Shown: piece by piece, positions 1 through 9,825 of the stretch | How the letters are laid out: each line of letters begins with the position of its first letter | How positions within the stretch are numbered: position 1 is the first letter of the stretch | NCBI RefSeq assembly: GCF_010667645.1 | Contig: NZ_WHZV01000010.1 | Coordinates: forward strand, 1 to 64,000 | Direction of reading: 5' to 3' | DNA length: 64,000 nt | DNA from: Bifidobacterium platyrrhinorum | GTDB taxonomy: Bacteria > Actinomycetota > Actinomycetes > Actinomycetales > Bifidobacteriaceae | Notes under the pieces: model-generated | What the model saw: only the letters and a program-made list of their open reading frames with translations | Told to the model about the DNA's origin: nothing | Database searches by the model: none | Made by a program: the position numbers and the translations under genes

Positions 1-5
1 CACCC

Positions 6-75
6 GTCAACCATGCCCCAGGACACGGCGTCAACCATGCCCCGAGACACGCGTCAACTATCCGCTGAGACTAGA
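6..75. repeat. tandem repeat of about 24 bp at window edge
   Basis: The word GTCAAC recurs at 6, 30 and 53 (spacing 24 and 23). The first two units share GTCAACCATGCCCC and end in GACACG; the third is degenerate. It is cut by the window start, so the copy number is unknown. There are no spacer-like variable segments. Confidence 0.6.
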
Positions 76-226
76 CAGTACATGCGTGTGCCCCTGCACG
101 CATGAATCGGTTGATTCCGTGTGCGGGGGCACGGTTCCGTTTCCTGGAATCGTTGGAAAATGGCGGTTTATGGCATGCGTGCGTAAATATGGCATATGAC
201 CGGTGTGCCCCTGCGCGTGAAAAACA

Positions 227-312
227 AGCCTCGTACGCGTACGGGGGTACGGAGTGTCCAACGGGCAGGGGTGAAACGGGGCGAAGAGCCTCGTATGCAT
301 ACGAGGGTACGG
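227..312. repeat. two 26-bp direct repeats with compensated palindromes
   Basis: Copies at 227-252 and 287-312 share the frame AGCCTCGTA...TACG.GGGTACGG, 60 bp apart. The central palindrome is CGTACGCGTACG in one and CGTATGCATACG in the other: the C-to-T and G-to-A changes are symmetrical, so pairing is kept. Confidence 0.6.
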
Positions 313-433
313 GGTTATCTCCTGTGATCGTGTTCAGCGAGCTCCCGACCATCAGGGGTCACCGAACATGGTCATGGGTATCCGATGCAGTGTTCGTGCG
401 CAGTTTATCCGATAGATGCGGAGTCGGGAAGGG

Positions 434-605
434 CACGTGCGGAGTCGGGTGCCGAAGATATGTGCGGCCGGCCCGGACGGGCCGAGGCAAAACCTTGGAA
501 TTCCGGCGAAGCGTCATGGCGTTTTGTCGGGTCGTTCCGCGTTCTTCGAGACCCCACTCCGCACGTGTTGTCGAAAACTCCGCACGTCACCCCAAAACTC
601 CGCAC
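434..605. repeat. ACTCCGCAC inverted/direct repeat cluster
   Basis: CACGTGCGGAGT at 434-445 is the exact reverse complement of 556-567. Further copies of ACTCCGCAC stand at 577 and 597. The same word builds the large inverted repeat at 8951-9166, so this is a dispersed family. Confidence 0.65.
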
Positions 606-931
606 TTGCATCATGGCTGCTGTGTGACGAGGCGGGTGGATGGATCCCGCCGGATGGCTGGTCCGGGCCATGCGGAACGGCTGCCGTACCCGGTCCGGTT
701 CGCCGTGCTCATGACGTGCGACGGTGGCTCGGTTGGTCTCCTGAACCGCATGCGGACGGGACGGAACGGACAGGCGGGCGGCCCCGGCATGGCCGATTGT
801 GCCCGATTTGGGAGGCAATCGGGCGAACCGGGTGATTTTCCCGCGCTCGCCGATTACCATGGGGCGGGTAACGGGCGTGCCGCCGTATGCCGCACGCCAT
901 TCGCGGATGTTCGAACGAAGGATGCAGAACC

Positions 932-2317
932 ATGCCGAAGATGTTTGGAACCGATGGGGTGCGCGGACTGGCCAACCGTGATCTGACCGCCCGCCTGGCG
1001 CTCGACCTGGGCGACGCCGCCGTGCGCGTGTTGGGCGACGCGGGCACGCAGGACAACCAGCCGGAGGGACGCCGCCGCGCCCTCGTCGGCCGTGACACGC
1101 GCGTGTCCGGCGACTTCCTCGCTTCCGCGCTGTCCGCGGGCATGGCCGCCGGCGGCTTCGACGTCATCGACGCGGGCATCATCCCTACCCCGGGCGTCGC
1201 GTTCCTCACCTCCGTGCTCAACGTGGAGATGGGCGCCGTGATCTCCGCCTCCCACAATCCCATGCCCGACAACGGCATCAAGTTCTTCGCGCGCGGCGGC
1301 TTCAAGCTGCCCGACGCCAAGGAGGACGAGATCGAGGCCGTGCTCGGCCAGGACTGGGACCGCCCCACCGGCGCCGGCGTGGGCCGTGTGAGCCACGACA
1401 CCGTGACCGCCACCAACCTGTACATCGACCACCTGGTCTCCTCGATCGCCCCGCTCAATCCGGACAAGACCCAGCCCAAGCCGCTCAAGGGCCTCAAGAT
1501 CGTGGCCGACTGCGCGAACGGCGCCACCTCCGTCGTGGCCCCCGAGGCTCTGCGCCGCGCCGGCGCCGACGTGATCGTCATCAATGCCTCCCCGGACGGC
1601 TACAACATCAACAAGCACGCCGGCTCCACCCACCCGGAGCAGCTGCAGGCCATGGTCAAGGCCACCGACGCGGTCATGGGCGTCGCGTTCGACGGCGACG
1701 CCGACCGCTGCCTCGCCGTGGACGAGGACGGCAACATGGTCAACGGCGATCAGATCATGGGCATCCTCGCGCGCGCCAAGAAGGAGTCGGGCAAGCTCGC
1801 CGACAACACGCTCGTCGTCACCGTGATGAGCAACCTGGGCTTGAAGCTTGCCCTGAAGGACATGGGCATCAAGACCGTGCAGACCGCCGTCGGCGACCGC
1901 TACGTGCTCGAGGAGATGCTGCGCGGCGGCTACACGCTGGGCGGCGAACAGTCCGGCCACGTCATCAACCGCGAGTTCGCCACCACCGGCGACGGCACCC
2001 TGACCGCCCTGACCCTGTGCAACGAGGTCGTCCGCTCCGGCAAGAGCCTCAAGGAGCTCGCCGCCGACTTCCCGCAGCTGCCGCAGACCCTCGTCAACGT
2101 GCCGAACGTCGACAAGATGGCCGCCACGACCAACGCCAAGGTGCAGGCCGCCGTCGAACGCGAGGAGAAGCTGCTCGGCGAGACCGGCCGCGTGCTGCTG
2201 CGCCCGTCCGGCACCGAGCCGCTCGTGCGCGTCATGGCCGAGGCCGCCACCCAGGAGCAGGCCGACGAGGTGTGCGAGCGCCTCGCCAAGGTCGTCGCCG
2301 ACGAACTCGCCCTGTAG
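932..2317 (+). CDS. glmM: phosphoglucosamine mutase
   Basis: Cytoplasmic enzyme interconverting glucosamine-6-phosphate and glucosamine-1-phosphate for UDP-GlcNAc, hence peptidoglycan. The 461-residue product has the normal length. It opens with MPKMFGTDGVRG, has the phosphoserine loop ISASHNP (active Ser about residue 107), the Mg-binding DGDADRC loop and the C-terminal phosphate-binding RPSGTEPLVRVM. I chose the ATG at 932 because family proteins begin with M.K.FGTDGVRG and an AAGGA stands upstream; an in-frame ATG at 887 would add 15 residues unlike the family. The peptide deformylase gene follows after 48 nt, so the two are probably co-transcribed. Confidence 0.96.
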   Translation: MPKMFGTDGVRGLANRDLTARLALDLGDAAVRVLGDAGTQDNQPEGRRRALVGRDTRVSGDFLASALSAGMAAGGFDVIDAGIIPTPGVAFLTSVLNVEMGAVISASHNPMPDNGIKFFARGGFKLPDAKEDEIEAVLGQDWDRPTGAGVGRVSHDTVTATNLYIDHLVSSIAPLNPDKTQPKPLKGLKIVADCANGATSVVAPEALRRAGADVIVINASPDGYNINKHAGSTHPEQLQAMVKATDAVMGVAFDGDADRCLAVDEDGNMVNGDQIMGILARAKKESGKLADNTLVVTVMSNLGLKLALKDMGIKTVQTAVGDRYVLEEMLRGGYTLGGEQSGHVINREFATTGDGTLTALTLCNEVVRSGKSLKELAADFPQLPQTLVNVPNVDKMAATTNAKVQAAVEREEKLLGETGRVLLRPSGTEPLVRVMAEAATQEQADEVCERLAKVVADELAL

Positions 2318-2365
2318 CCCGCGTCCGGAGCCCGTTCCGGAGCACACCCCGTAAGGAGTCAACGC

Positions 2366-3019
2366 ATGTTCGGCAAGAACACCAAGGTCGACCTCGCCCT
2401 CAACCGCGACGTCGAACAGCTCATCAAGACCGGCGGCAAGGAGCGCATCCTGCCCATCGTGCAGGCCGGCGAGCCGGTGCTGCGCGCCAAGTGCGCCGCC
2501 TACACCGGCCAGCTGTCCAAACGCACGCTCGCCAAGCTCATCGACACGATGCGCACGACGATGCTCGAGGCGCCCGGCGTGGGCCTCGCCGGCCCGCAGA
2601 TCGGACTCGGCCTGGCGCTCGCCGTCGTCGAGGACCATGTGCGCGACGACGAGGACGACCCGCGCGAGATCGCCGAATTCCCGTTCCACGTGATCATCAA
2701 CCCGAAGTACACGCCGGTGGGGGAGAAGACCGCCAGCTTCTTCGAAGGATGCCTGAGCTTCGACGGCTACCAGGCGGTGCGCCGCCGCTGGCTCGACATC
2801 GAGGCCGAATGGGACGACGAGGACGGCGGCCACCACAAGGAACGGCTGCACGGCTGGCCGGCGCGCATCTTCCAGCACGAGACCGACCATCTGAGCGGCG
2901 AACTGTACATCGATCAGGCGGAGATCCGCTCCCTGACCACCACGGAGAACCTCGAGGACTTCTGGTGCGACGACCCGGTGCCCGCCGAGGCCGCCGAGGA
3001 ACTCGGCTTCGAACTGTGA
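2366..3019 (+). CDS. def: peptide deformylase
   Basis: Metalloenzyme removing the formyl group from the N-terminal Met of new proteins. The 217-residue product carries all three family motifs: GVGLAGPQIG (motif 1, with Pro where many enzymes have Ala), EGCLSF (motif 2, metal-binding Cys) and QHETDH (motif 3, HExxH metal ligands and catalytic Glu). It is longer than the ~170-residue minimal enzyme because of an N-terminal extension of about 25 residues and an acidic insert around residues 90-105. A TAAGGAG ribosome binding site stands before the ATG. It follows glmM closely; a GC-rich hairpin at 3057-3089 ends the unit. Confidence 0.95.
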   Translation: MFGKNTKVDLALNRDVEQLIKTGGKERILPIVQAGEPVLRAKCAAYTGQLSKRTLAKLIDTMRTTMLEAPGVGLAGPQIGLGLALAVVEDHVRDDEDDPREIAEFPFHVIINPKYTPVGEKTASFFEGCLSFDGYQAVRRRWLDIEAEWDDEDGGHHKERLHGWPARIFQHETDHLSGELYIDQAEIRSLTTTENLEDFWCDDPVPAEAAEELGFEL

Positions 3020-3056
3020 CGGCAAGGCCGTCGCGGGCATGATGCCATGACGACAA

Positions 3057-3089
3057 GGGCCCCGCGGGCCGGCGACGGCCGCGGGGCCC
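3057..3089 (+). terminator. GC-rich hairpin after def
   Basis: GGGCCCCGCGG (3057-3067) pairs perfectly with CCGCGGGGCCC (3079-3089) across an 11-nt loop. There is no U-tract, so termination may need Rho. Confidence 0.5.
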
Positions 3090-3109
3090 CGCCATACCCG
3101 GGCATGGGC

Positions 3110-3123
3110 TATAGTGAGACGCG
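3110..3123 (+). promoter_or_regulatory. possible promoter of the peptide ABC operon
   Basis: TATAGT at 3110-3115 looks like a -10 box. It lies 8 nt before an in-frame GTG at 3124, the same geometry as the leaderless starts elsewhere in the window. No good -35 is seen. Confidence 0.4.
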
Positions 3124-3237
3124 GTGATCGACCCCTCACGGGGCGGTCAACCATGCAACACTCACGGCATCGATGGACGAGGGCGTCGGCATGCCCTCGG
3201 CCCGGACGATGCCATAACCGAATACAGGGAGCATCCC

Positions 3238-4923
3238 ATGTCCCAGGAGAACGGTGCGCACGGCGAGGCCGGCGCAACCAACGGGAACGAATCCAGGAAC
3301 GAATCCAGGACGACCGGCGCCGCCAGCACGGACGCCGGCCTCAACGCGCGCGCGAAGGCGCCGCGGGGGCCGAAAGGCCACAAGTCCAGGGGATGGCTGT
3401 GGTCGCTGATCGCCGTCATCGTGGTCGCCGCGCTCGTCGTCGGCGTCAACGCGTTCTTCACGAACAAACAGGGCGGCGACGCGAACGGCGACGGCGGCGC
3501 GTCCGCGGCGAAGACGGCGGACACCGTCGCCATCGGGCTCAAGCTCGCCCCCGTGAACCTCGACATCCGCCACCAGTCCGGCTCTGCGCTCGAGCAGATC
3601 CTCATCGGCAACGTGTACGAAAGCCTCGTCTCGCGCGGCTCCGACAACAAGGTGCATCCGGGCCTGGCCAAAAGCTGGGACGTGTCCAAGGATGGGCTCA
3701 CCTACACGTTCCATTTGAACGACCACATGAACTTCTCCAACGGCGACACGCTCGACGCCGAGGACGTGGCCTGGTCCATCAACGAGCTCAAGGCGAGGAA
3801 GTACTACAACTACGACCAGGTCGCCAACCTCGACAAGGCCGAGGCCGTCGACGCGCACACGGTGAGGATCACGCTCTCTGCGCCCGACTCGAACATGCTG
3901 TGGTACCTGACCGGACGCCCCGGCCTCGTCTACGACAAGGACGCGACCTGGGACGAGAAGACCGGCGCGCTCGGCTCCGGCCCGTACACGGTCGAATCCT
4001 TCGATCCGAGCGACAAGATCGTGTTCAAGGCCAACCCGAAGTACTGGGGCGCCGCGCACAAGGCGAAGACCGAGAACGTCGTCATCCGCTTCCTGCCCGA
4101 CGACAACGCCGGCATCAACGCCCTCAAGAGCGGCGACGTGCAGGTGCTCTCGCCGATCACCGCCACCCTCGCCGTACCGTTCCGCGACAACCCCGACTAC
4201 GTGGTCAAGGCCGGCGACGGCTCCGACAAATTCGTGCTCGCGTTCAACATGACCGACGCCAAGCTCAAGGACAAGCGCGTGCGCCAGGCCATCCGTTACG
4301 CCATCGACCACAGGCAGATCATCGCCTCGCGCGGCGGCGTCGACGCGAAGCTCGGCGGCCCGATCCCCAAGGTCGACCCCGGCTACGAGGACCTGTCCGG
4401 CGTGTACCCGCACGATGCGGCCAAGGCCAAGAAGCTCATGAAGGAGGCCGGCTACAGCGAGGACCATCCGCTCGAGCTCACACTCACCTACGCGAACGTG
4501 TACGGCAGCGAACTCGGAGACCAGCTGAAAAGCCAGTTGAAGCCCATCGGCGTCGACCTGAAGATCGACTACGTGGAGTTCTCCACCTGGCTGCAGGACG
4601 TGCACACCAACGGCGACTACGAGCTCTCCCTCGTCGACCACGCCGAAAGCCACGACTTCTACAAGTGGGCCACCCCGAGCTACTACTACCACTACGACAA
4701 CAGGCAGGTGCGGGACCTGTACGCGAAGGCGCTCGCCGCCACCTCGGACGAGGAGGCCTCCGACTATCTCGCCAAGGCCGCGAGGATCGTCTCCGAGGAC
4801 GCTCCCGCCGACTGGCTGTTCTCCTGGCGCGTCACCATCGCCTACGCCAAGGGCGTCCACGGCTTCCCGCAGAACCTGAGCCAGACCGTGCTGCCCCTGT
4901 GGCGGATCACCTACGAGAAGTGA
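3238..4923 (+). CDS. peptide ABC transporter substrate-binding protein, N-terminally membrane-anchored
   Basis: Extracellular solute-binding protein of family 5 (DppA/OppA type), delivering peptides to the permeases encoded next. The product is 561 residues: a Ser/Asn/Gly-rich N-terminus, one hydrophobic segment at about residues 55-78 (GWLWSLIAVIVVAALVVG) and then the binding domain. There is no lipobox Cys, so it is anchored by an uncleaved or type I signal segment rather than lipid. The ATG at 3238 has AGGGAG upstream. An in-frame GTG at 3124 sits 8 nt after a TATAGT box and could add 38 residues by leaderless initiation. First gene of a five-gene operon; the next start is only 8 nt after its stop. 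Confidence 0.9.
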   Translation: MSQENGAHGEAGATNGNESRNESRTTGAASTDAGLNARAKAPRGPKGHKSRGWLWSLIAVIVVAALVVGVNAFFTNKQGGDANGDGGASAAKTADTVAIGLKLAPVNLDIRHQSGSALEQILIGNVYESLVSRGSDNKVHPGLAKSWDVSKDGLTYTFHLNDHMNFSNGDTLDAEDVAWSINELKARKYYNYDQVANLDKAEAVDAHTVRITLSAPDSNMLWYLTGRPGLVYDKDATWDEKTGALGSGPYTVESFDPSDKIVFKANPKYWGAAHKAKTENVVIRFLPDDNAGINALKSGDVQVLSPITATLAVPFRDNPDYVVKAGDGSDKFVLAFNMTDAKLKDKRVRQAIRYAIDHRQIIASRGGVDAKLGGPIPKVDPGYEDLSGVYPHDAAKAKKLMKEAGYSEDHPLELTLTYANVYGSELGDQLKSQLKPIGVDLKIDYVEFSTWLQDVHTNGDYELSLVDHAESHDFYKWATPSYYYHYDNRQVRDLYAKALAATSDEEASDYLAKAARIVSEDAPADWLFSWRVTIAYAKGVHGFPQNLSQTVLPLWRITYEK

Positions 4924-4930
4924 GCCGCCG

Positions 4931-5899
4931 ATGCGATTCGTGATACGACGGCTGCTGCTGTTCGCGGCGGCGCTGTTCGGCATCTCCGTGCTCGTGTTCG
5001 CCGCGCTGCGCATCCTGCCGGGCGATGTCGCCGTCGTCATGGCCGGCACCAACGCGACCGCCGCGCGCGTCGCCGAACTGCGCGCCGAATTCGGCCTCGA
5101 CCGGCCGTACCCCGTCCAATACCTCGACTGGGCGGCCGGGCTCCTGCATGGCGATCTCGGCATGTCCGCGCTGACCGGCCGCGCGGTCGCCGCGCAGGTC
5201 GGCCGACGCGCCGCGATCACGTTCCCGCTCATCGTGATGAGCCTCGTCGTCGCGCTCGCCGTCGGCCTGCCGCTCGGCTGTGCCGCCGTCATCACGAGGA
5301 ATCCGCGGCTCCGCGGCTTCTTCCATGTGCTCGCCATCGCCGGCGGCGCCGTGCCCGCCCTGTGGAGCGGCCTGCTGCTGCTCCTGCTGTTCGGCCGGGG
5401 CGTGGGCCTGCTGGGCGTGCTGCCCTCGCAGGGATTCCCCGCCGACGGCTGGACGGGCGCGCCCGGGCGCGCATTCGCCTCGCTTGTCCTGCCCGCGTTC
5501 GCCACCGGATTCGTCGCGGCCGCCGGCATCATGCGCTACACGCGAGCCGCCCTGGAGGACATCGCCGCGGAAGGCGGGCCGGTCGACATGGCCATGGCGT
5601 GCGGCATGACGCGCACGCAGGCGCTGCTGCGCGTGGGGCTCCGCCTCGCCACCCCGCAGCTCGTCTCCGTCGTCGGACTGACGTTCGCCTCGATGATCAC
5701 CGGCGTCATGGTCATCGAGAACCTGTTCGCCCTGCCCGGGCTCGGCGCGCTGCTCGTCGGCGACGTCGGCAACCGCGACCTCGTCGCCGTGCAGAGCGAA
5801 CTGTTCCTGCTGGCCGCGTTCTTCCTGACGCTCGGCCTCATCATCGACCTGACGCACCGCGCGCTCGACCCGCGCCTCGCCGCCGGAGAGGGGGAATGA
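4931..5899 (+). CDS. peptide ABC transporter permease (DppB/OppB type)
   Basis: Inner-membrane permease of the peptide importer. The 322 residues match the family, with an N-terminal MRFVIRRLLLFAAALFGIS membrane segment, the short extracytoplasmic stretch carrying LRAEFGLDRPYPVQY typical of DppB proteins, and further hydrophobic segments. The cytoplasmic coupling loop is near GGPVDMAMACGMTRTQALLRV, which contacts the ATPases. It starts 8 nt after the binding protein, and its stop overlaps the ATG of the next permease (ATGA), indicating translational coupling. Confidence 0.93.
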   Translation: MRFVIRRLLLFAAALFGISVLVFAALRILPGDVAVVMAGTNATAARVAELRAEFGLDRPYPVQYLDWAAGLLHGDLGMSALTGRAVAAQVGRRAAITFPLIVMSLVVALAVGLPLGCAAVITRNPRLRGFFHVLAIAGGAVPALWSGLLLLLLFGRGVGLLGVLPSQGFPADGWTGAPGRAFASLVLPAFATGFVAAAGIMRYTRAALEDIAAEGGPVDMAMACGMTRTQALLRVGLRLATPQLVSVVGLTFASMITGVMVIENLFALPGLGALLVGDVGNRDLVAVQSELFLLAAFFLTLGLIIDLTHRALDPRLAAGEGE

Positions 5900-6811
5900 T
5901 GACCGCACGCCGCGTCATATCCCGAGCCCGCATCGCCGTGGTCGCGCGCACCATGTGGTCGCGCGGCACCGGCCGCTACGCGCTCGTCATGCTCGGGGCC
6001 TGGCTGATCGTCGCGCTCGTCTCGCTGTTCTGGACGCCGCAGCCGCTGCTCGCCACCGACGGCTACCACGTGTGGGACACGCCGTCGGCCTCGCACTGGC
6101 TCGGCACCGACGGCACCGGCGCCGACGTGCTGAGCTGGCTCATGGCGGGCTCGCGCACCAACCTCGCCATCGCCGCGCTCACCGTCGTCTGCTCGGGCGC
6201 GCTGGGACTGCTGCTCGTCGGGCTCATGGTCTCCAGGTCGCACGCGCTCGCCTCCGTGTCCGTCGCCGTCGTCGACGCGCTCATCTCCATCCCCACCGTG
6301 CTCATCGCGCTGCTGCTCGCCGTGCCGTTCGGCGCCTCCGCCGCGGTCGTCGTCGGCGCATGCTCGATCGCCTACGGATTGAACCTCGCCCGCGTCGCGC
6401 GTCCCGCCGCCCTGCTCGCCGCACGCTCGCAATACGTCGAATCGGCGCGTTCGAACGGCATGGGCGGATTCGGCGTGCTCGTGAGGCATATCGTGCCGAA
6501 CATCACGCCGGTGCTCGCCGTGCAGCTGTCCATGTCCGCCGGCACGTCCGTGCTCGCCGAGGCCGGACTCACGTATCTGGGCGTCGGCGTGGGCGCGGGC
6601 GTGCCCAGCTGGGGGCATTCGCTTGCCACCTCGGTCAAGCTCATCAACGTGTTCCCGCTGACCGTCCTGTGGCCGGGCCTCGTCGTCACGCTCGCCGTCG
6701 TCGCGTTGAACCTGTTCGGCGACGCGCTGCGCGACGCGGCCGACCCGGTCGCGAACCCGGCGCTGCGCACCGCGGGTCCACGCCCCACGCATTGGAGGAA
6801 GGGGACGTCCG

Positions 6812-6822
<11 letters not shown>
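5896..6822 (+). CDS. peptide ABC transporter permease (DppC/OppC type)
   Basis: Second permease of the peptide importer, 308 residues. It has the DppC layout: N-terminal membrane segment (YALVMLGAWLIVALVSLFW), the extracytoplasmic HWLGTDGTGADVLSWLMAGS stretch typical of this subfamily, then membrane helices with the EAA-like coupling loop around YVESARSNGMGGFGVLVRH. Start is ATG 5896, overlapping the previous stop; ATG 5899 is an equivalent choice. It overlaps the following ATPase gene by 11 nt, so all operon members are tightly coupled. Confidence 0.92.
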
Positions 6823-7827
<1,005 letters not shown>

Positions 7828-7831
<4 letters not shown>

Positions 7832-8688
7832 CCGATTCGACCCGATCCCTCCTCGCCGCCCGTCACATCGACGCGTCGTTCGCCACACGCGACATGCACG
7901 CCGGATTGCGTGGTCTGACGCATCTGTTCTCAAGCGCTCCCCGCCGGCAGGTGCTGTTCGACGTGTCCGCCGAGGTGCGGGCGGGGGAGTGCCTCGCCGT
8001 GATCGGCGCGTCGGGTTCGGGTAAGACCACGCTGACACGCATCATGCTGGGGCTTGGCTCCGCCGATGCGGGCGGGGTTTTCTATAGAGGGAATGCCGTT
8101 TCGCGTGGCTCGGCCGGCATGAAGGCCCTGCGCGCCGAGTCCTCCATCGTGTTCCAGGACCCGTATGGCTCGCTCGACCCGCGATGGACGGTGGAACGTT
8201 CCGTGTCCGAACCGTTGTGGCTGCGCCGGCGCGCGCTCGGCTACGCGTTCGACGAGGTCGGTGCGAAGACCGTGCAGGCGCTGGCGCGCGTCGGCCTCGA
8301 CCCGCGCGGGTTCCTGGATCGATACCCGTGCGACCTGTCCGGCGGGCAGGCGCAGCGCGTCGCCATCGCCCGCGCCATCGTCAACGAGCCGAAGGTGATC
8401 CTCGCCGATGAGCCGATGAGCGCCATCGACGTGGCCGCCCGAGTGCGGATCCTCGAGACGTTGCAGTCGATCGTGCATGGCGGAGGGACGTCCCTGGGTG
8501 CGGATGCCGTGGGCGAACGGCCCGCGCTGATCGTCGTGTCGCATGATCTGGGGGTCGTCCAGCACATCGCGGACCGTATCCTCGTGCTCAACGATGGGCA
8601 TGTGGAGGAGACCGGACCCACCGCGCAGGTGCTTGGGCGTCCGCGATCCGACTACACCCGCCGTCTCATCGAGGCCGCCTCGCTGTAA
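7828..8688 (+). CDS. peptide ABC transporter ATP-binding protein (DppF type)
   Basis: Second ATPase of the importer, 286 residues. Walker A is GASGSGKT (60-67), the Q-loop VFQDPYGSLDPR, the signature LSGGQ and Walker B VILADEP. The VFQDP.GSLDPR sequence is characteristic of the DppF/OppF branch. An insert between Walker B and the H-loop (GGGTSLGADAVGERP) is not usual but leaves VVSHDL intact. It is the last gene of the operon; GGCGCC-TCC-GGCGCC directly after the stop may help termination. Confidence 0.92.
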
Positions 8689-8689
8689 C

Positions 8690-8704
8690 GGCGCCTCCGG
8701 CGCC
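8690..8704 (+). terminator. short hairpin after peptide ABC operon
   Basis: GGCGCC, TCC loop, GGCGCC immediately after the TAA. Only six pairs and no U-tract, so weak. Confidence 0.3.
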
Positions 8705-8950
8705 GCGGCGCGCATGCGTGCGGATTGGTTTCATTGCGTGGTGTGGGTTATCGGCTGTGTGTTTCGTCCGCTACCCGCATACCGGGCTTGTCCGTGGCTG
8801 CGATCGTCATGTCGAGCGCCTGCCGCTGTTGCGCGCATGCGGGAGGGCGACCTCATGGGGGATGGTCTGCCGGCTTATGAGGTGAGGCCGTTGTTCGTAT
8901 GTGTGCGGATTCCTGCCGACAGACCCGTCCACGTATGGGATCGGTATGGG

Positions 8951-9166
8951 TATATGCGGAGTTTTCGAGCTTCGTGCGGAGTTCGAAGGCGTTCGTGCGG
9001 ACCGGGGTCGGGTAGCCACCGGTTTTCGGCGATGTGCTTATGTGGACAATGCCTGGTATTCCGCCATTCCATGCAAGCGTGCATGGCGTGGTGGAAGCCG
9101 TCTTCAAGGAGTGGGTCCGCACGAAGCCCCGAAAACTCCGCACGAAGCTCGAAAACTCCGCATATA
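8951..9166. repeat. very long inverted repeat
   Basis: Bases 8951-8983 are the exact reverse complement of 9134-9166 (33 bp). The pairing goes on imperfectly inward to about 9003 and 9113, giving arms of roughly 54 bp around a spacer of about 110 nt. The arms are built from ATGCGGAGTTTTCGAGCTTC-like words, i.e. the GTGCGGAGT/ACTCCGCAC family also present at 434-605. The surrounding 8705-9719 holds no recognisable gene. Confidence 0.8.
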
Positions 9167-9333
9167 TGACGCATATCGATCGCGCGCGTCGCCCGACAAT
9201 CATGCAGGAGACCGAGGCCCTTTCGAAGAATGAACCGTTTCCGAGGGGCCGGGGTCTTTTTCCGGGATTAAGGGCCCTTCGGTAGGTCGGAGCTTTTCCG
9301 GCTGGCGTGCTTCCGGGGTCTGTTTCCCCAGTT

Positions 9334-9405
9334 GGTTCCCTTTCGGGTTCCTCTAGCTGGTTCCCCTAGCGAGTTCCCCTAGATTGGTTCCCCTAGTTGG
9401 TTCCC
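9334..9405. repeat. 13-bp tandem repeat GGTTCCCCTAGnn
   Basis: GGTTC-type units start at 9334, 9346, 9359, 9372 (AGTTC), 9386 and 9399, spacing 12-14 bp. They lie in a gene-free stretch between the peptide transporter and the YtrA-type operon. DNA from 9406 to 9719 is pyrimidine-rich on this strand and has no gene I can support. Confidence 0.6.
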
Positions 9406-9719
9406 GCCGGGGGGGCGTTTGGAATCATCCGGCTTCCGAGCAGTCTCCGCTTGAATCGTTCCGTTTCCGATTCGCCTGTGAGAGCCATTTCCAATGCCAT
9501 CCCCGTCTCAGGCCATTCTGTCTTCGGGCCATTCCACTCGGGGGTGCCGTTCCTTTTCATGGCCTCTTGTCGTTGTGGCATTCCGCTCTTGGGGTGTTGT
9601 AGTCCTCACTCGCCTGCGCGGTGTCCTTGGCGTTTGGGTCATTTCGATCCTGGAGTGTTGTCTTTCATGGACGTCCCGTTTTTCGGGTCATCCTGTTTTC
9701 GAGGCGCTCCGCATCCCTG

Positions 9720-9748
9720 TTGACATGTCGGCCGGTTGGTTATATGGT
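9720..9748 (+). promoter_or_regulatory. promoter of the YtrA-type operon
   Basis: A perfect -35 box TTGACA (9720-9725), a 17-nt spacer and TATGGT (9743-9748). Its -10 end runs into the palindrome at 9746-9769. Confidence 0.75.
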
Positions 9749-9769
9749 TAGTTACACAAGTAACTAACC
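9746..9769. promoter_or_regulatory. palindromic operator, likely for the GntR/YtrA regulator
   Basis: GGTTAGTTAC, ACAA spacer, GTAACTAACC: a perfect inverted repeat with 10-bp arms overlapping the -10 box and start site. GntR/YtrA regulators bind such sites and commonly repress their own operon; binding by the protein at 10418 is inferred from position. Confidence 0.7.
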
Positions 9770-9825
9770 AACTAACTAGCGAGGTTGCTTGTATTGAATC
9801 ATCCGTTCGGCCCAAGGAGGTCATC

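Larger units (their letters stand above)
1..931. other. repeat-rich intergenic region, no gene seen
   Basis: I find no convincing gene here; the open frames lack a ribosome binding site and overlap one another on both strands. The region holds a short tandem repeat at the left edge (6-75), two direct repeats with internal palindromes (227-252 and 287-312), and an inverted pair built on ACTCCGCAC (434-445 with 556-567, more copies at 577 and 597). The last ~40 bases carry the upstream region of glmM. The left boundary of the tandem repeat lies outside the window. Confidence 0.6.

Noticed and set aside
102..986. 294-codon frame before glmM
   Set aside because: No ribosome site, rich in Arg/Cys, passes through repeat DNA and overlaps the true glmM start.
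854..3277. 807-codon open frame on the minus strand over glmM and def
   Set aside because: It is antisense to two clear genes; long shadow frames are expected in such GC-rich coding DNA, and its translation is low-complexity with no recognisable domain.
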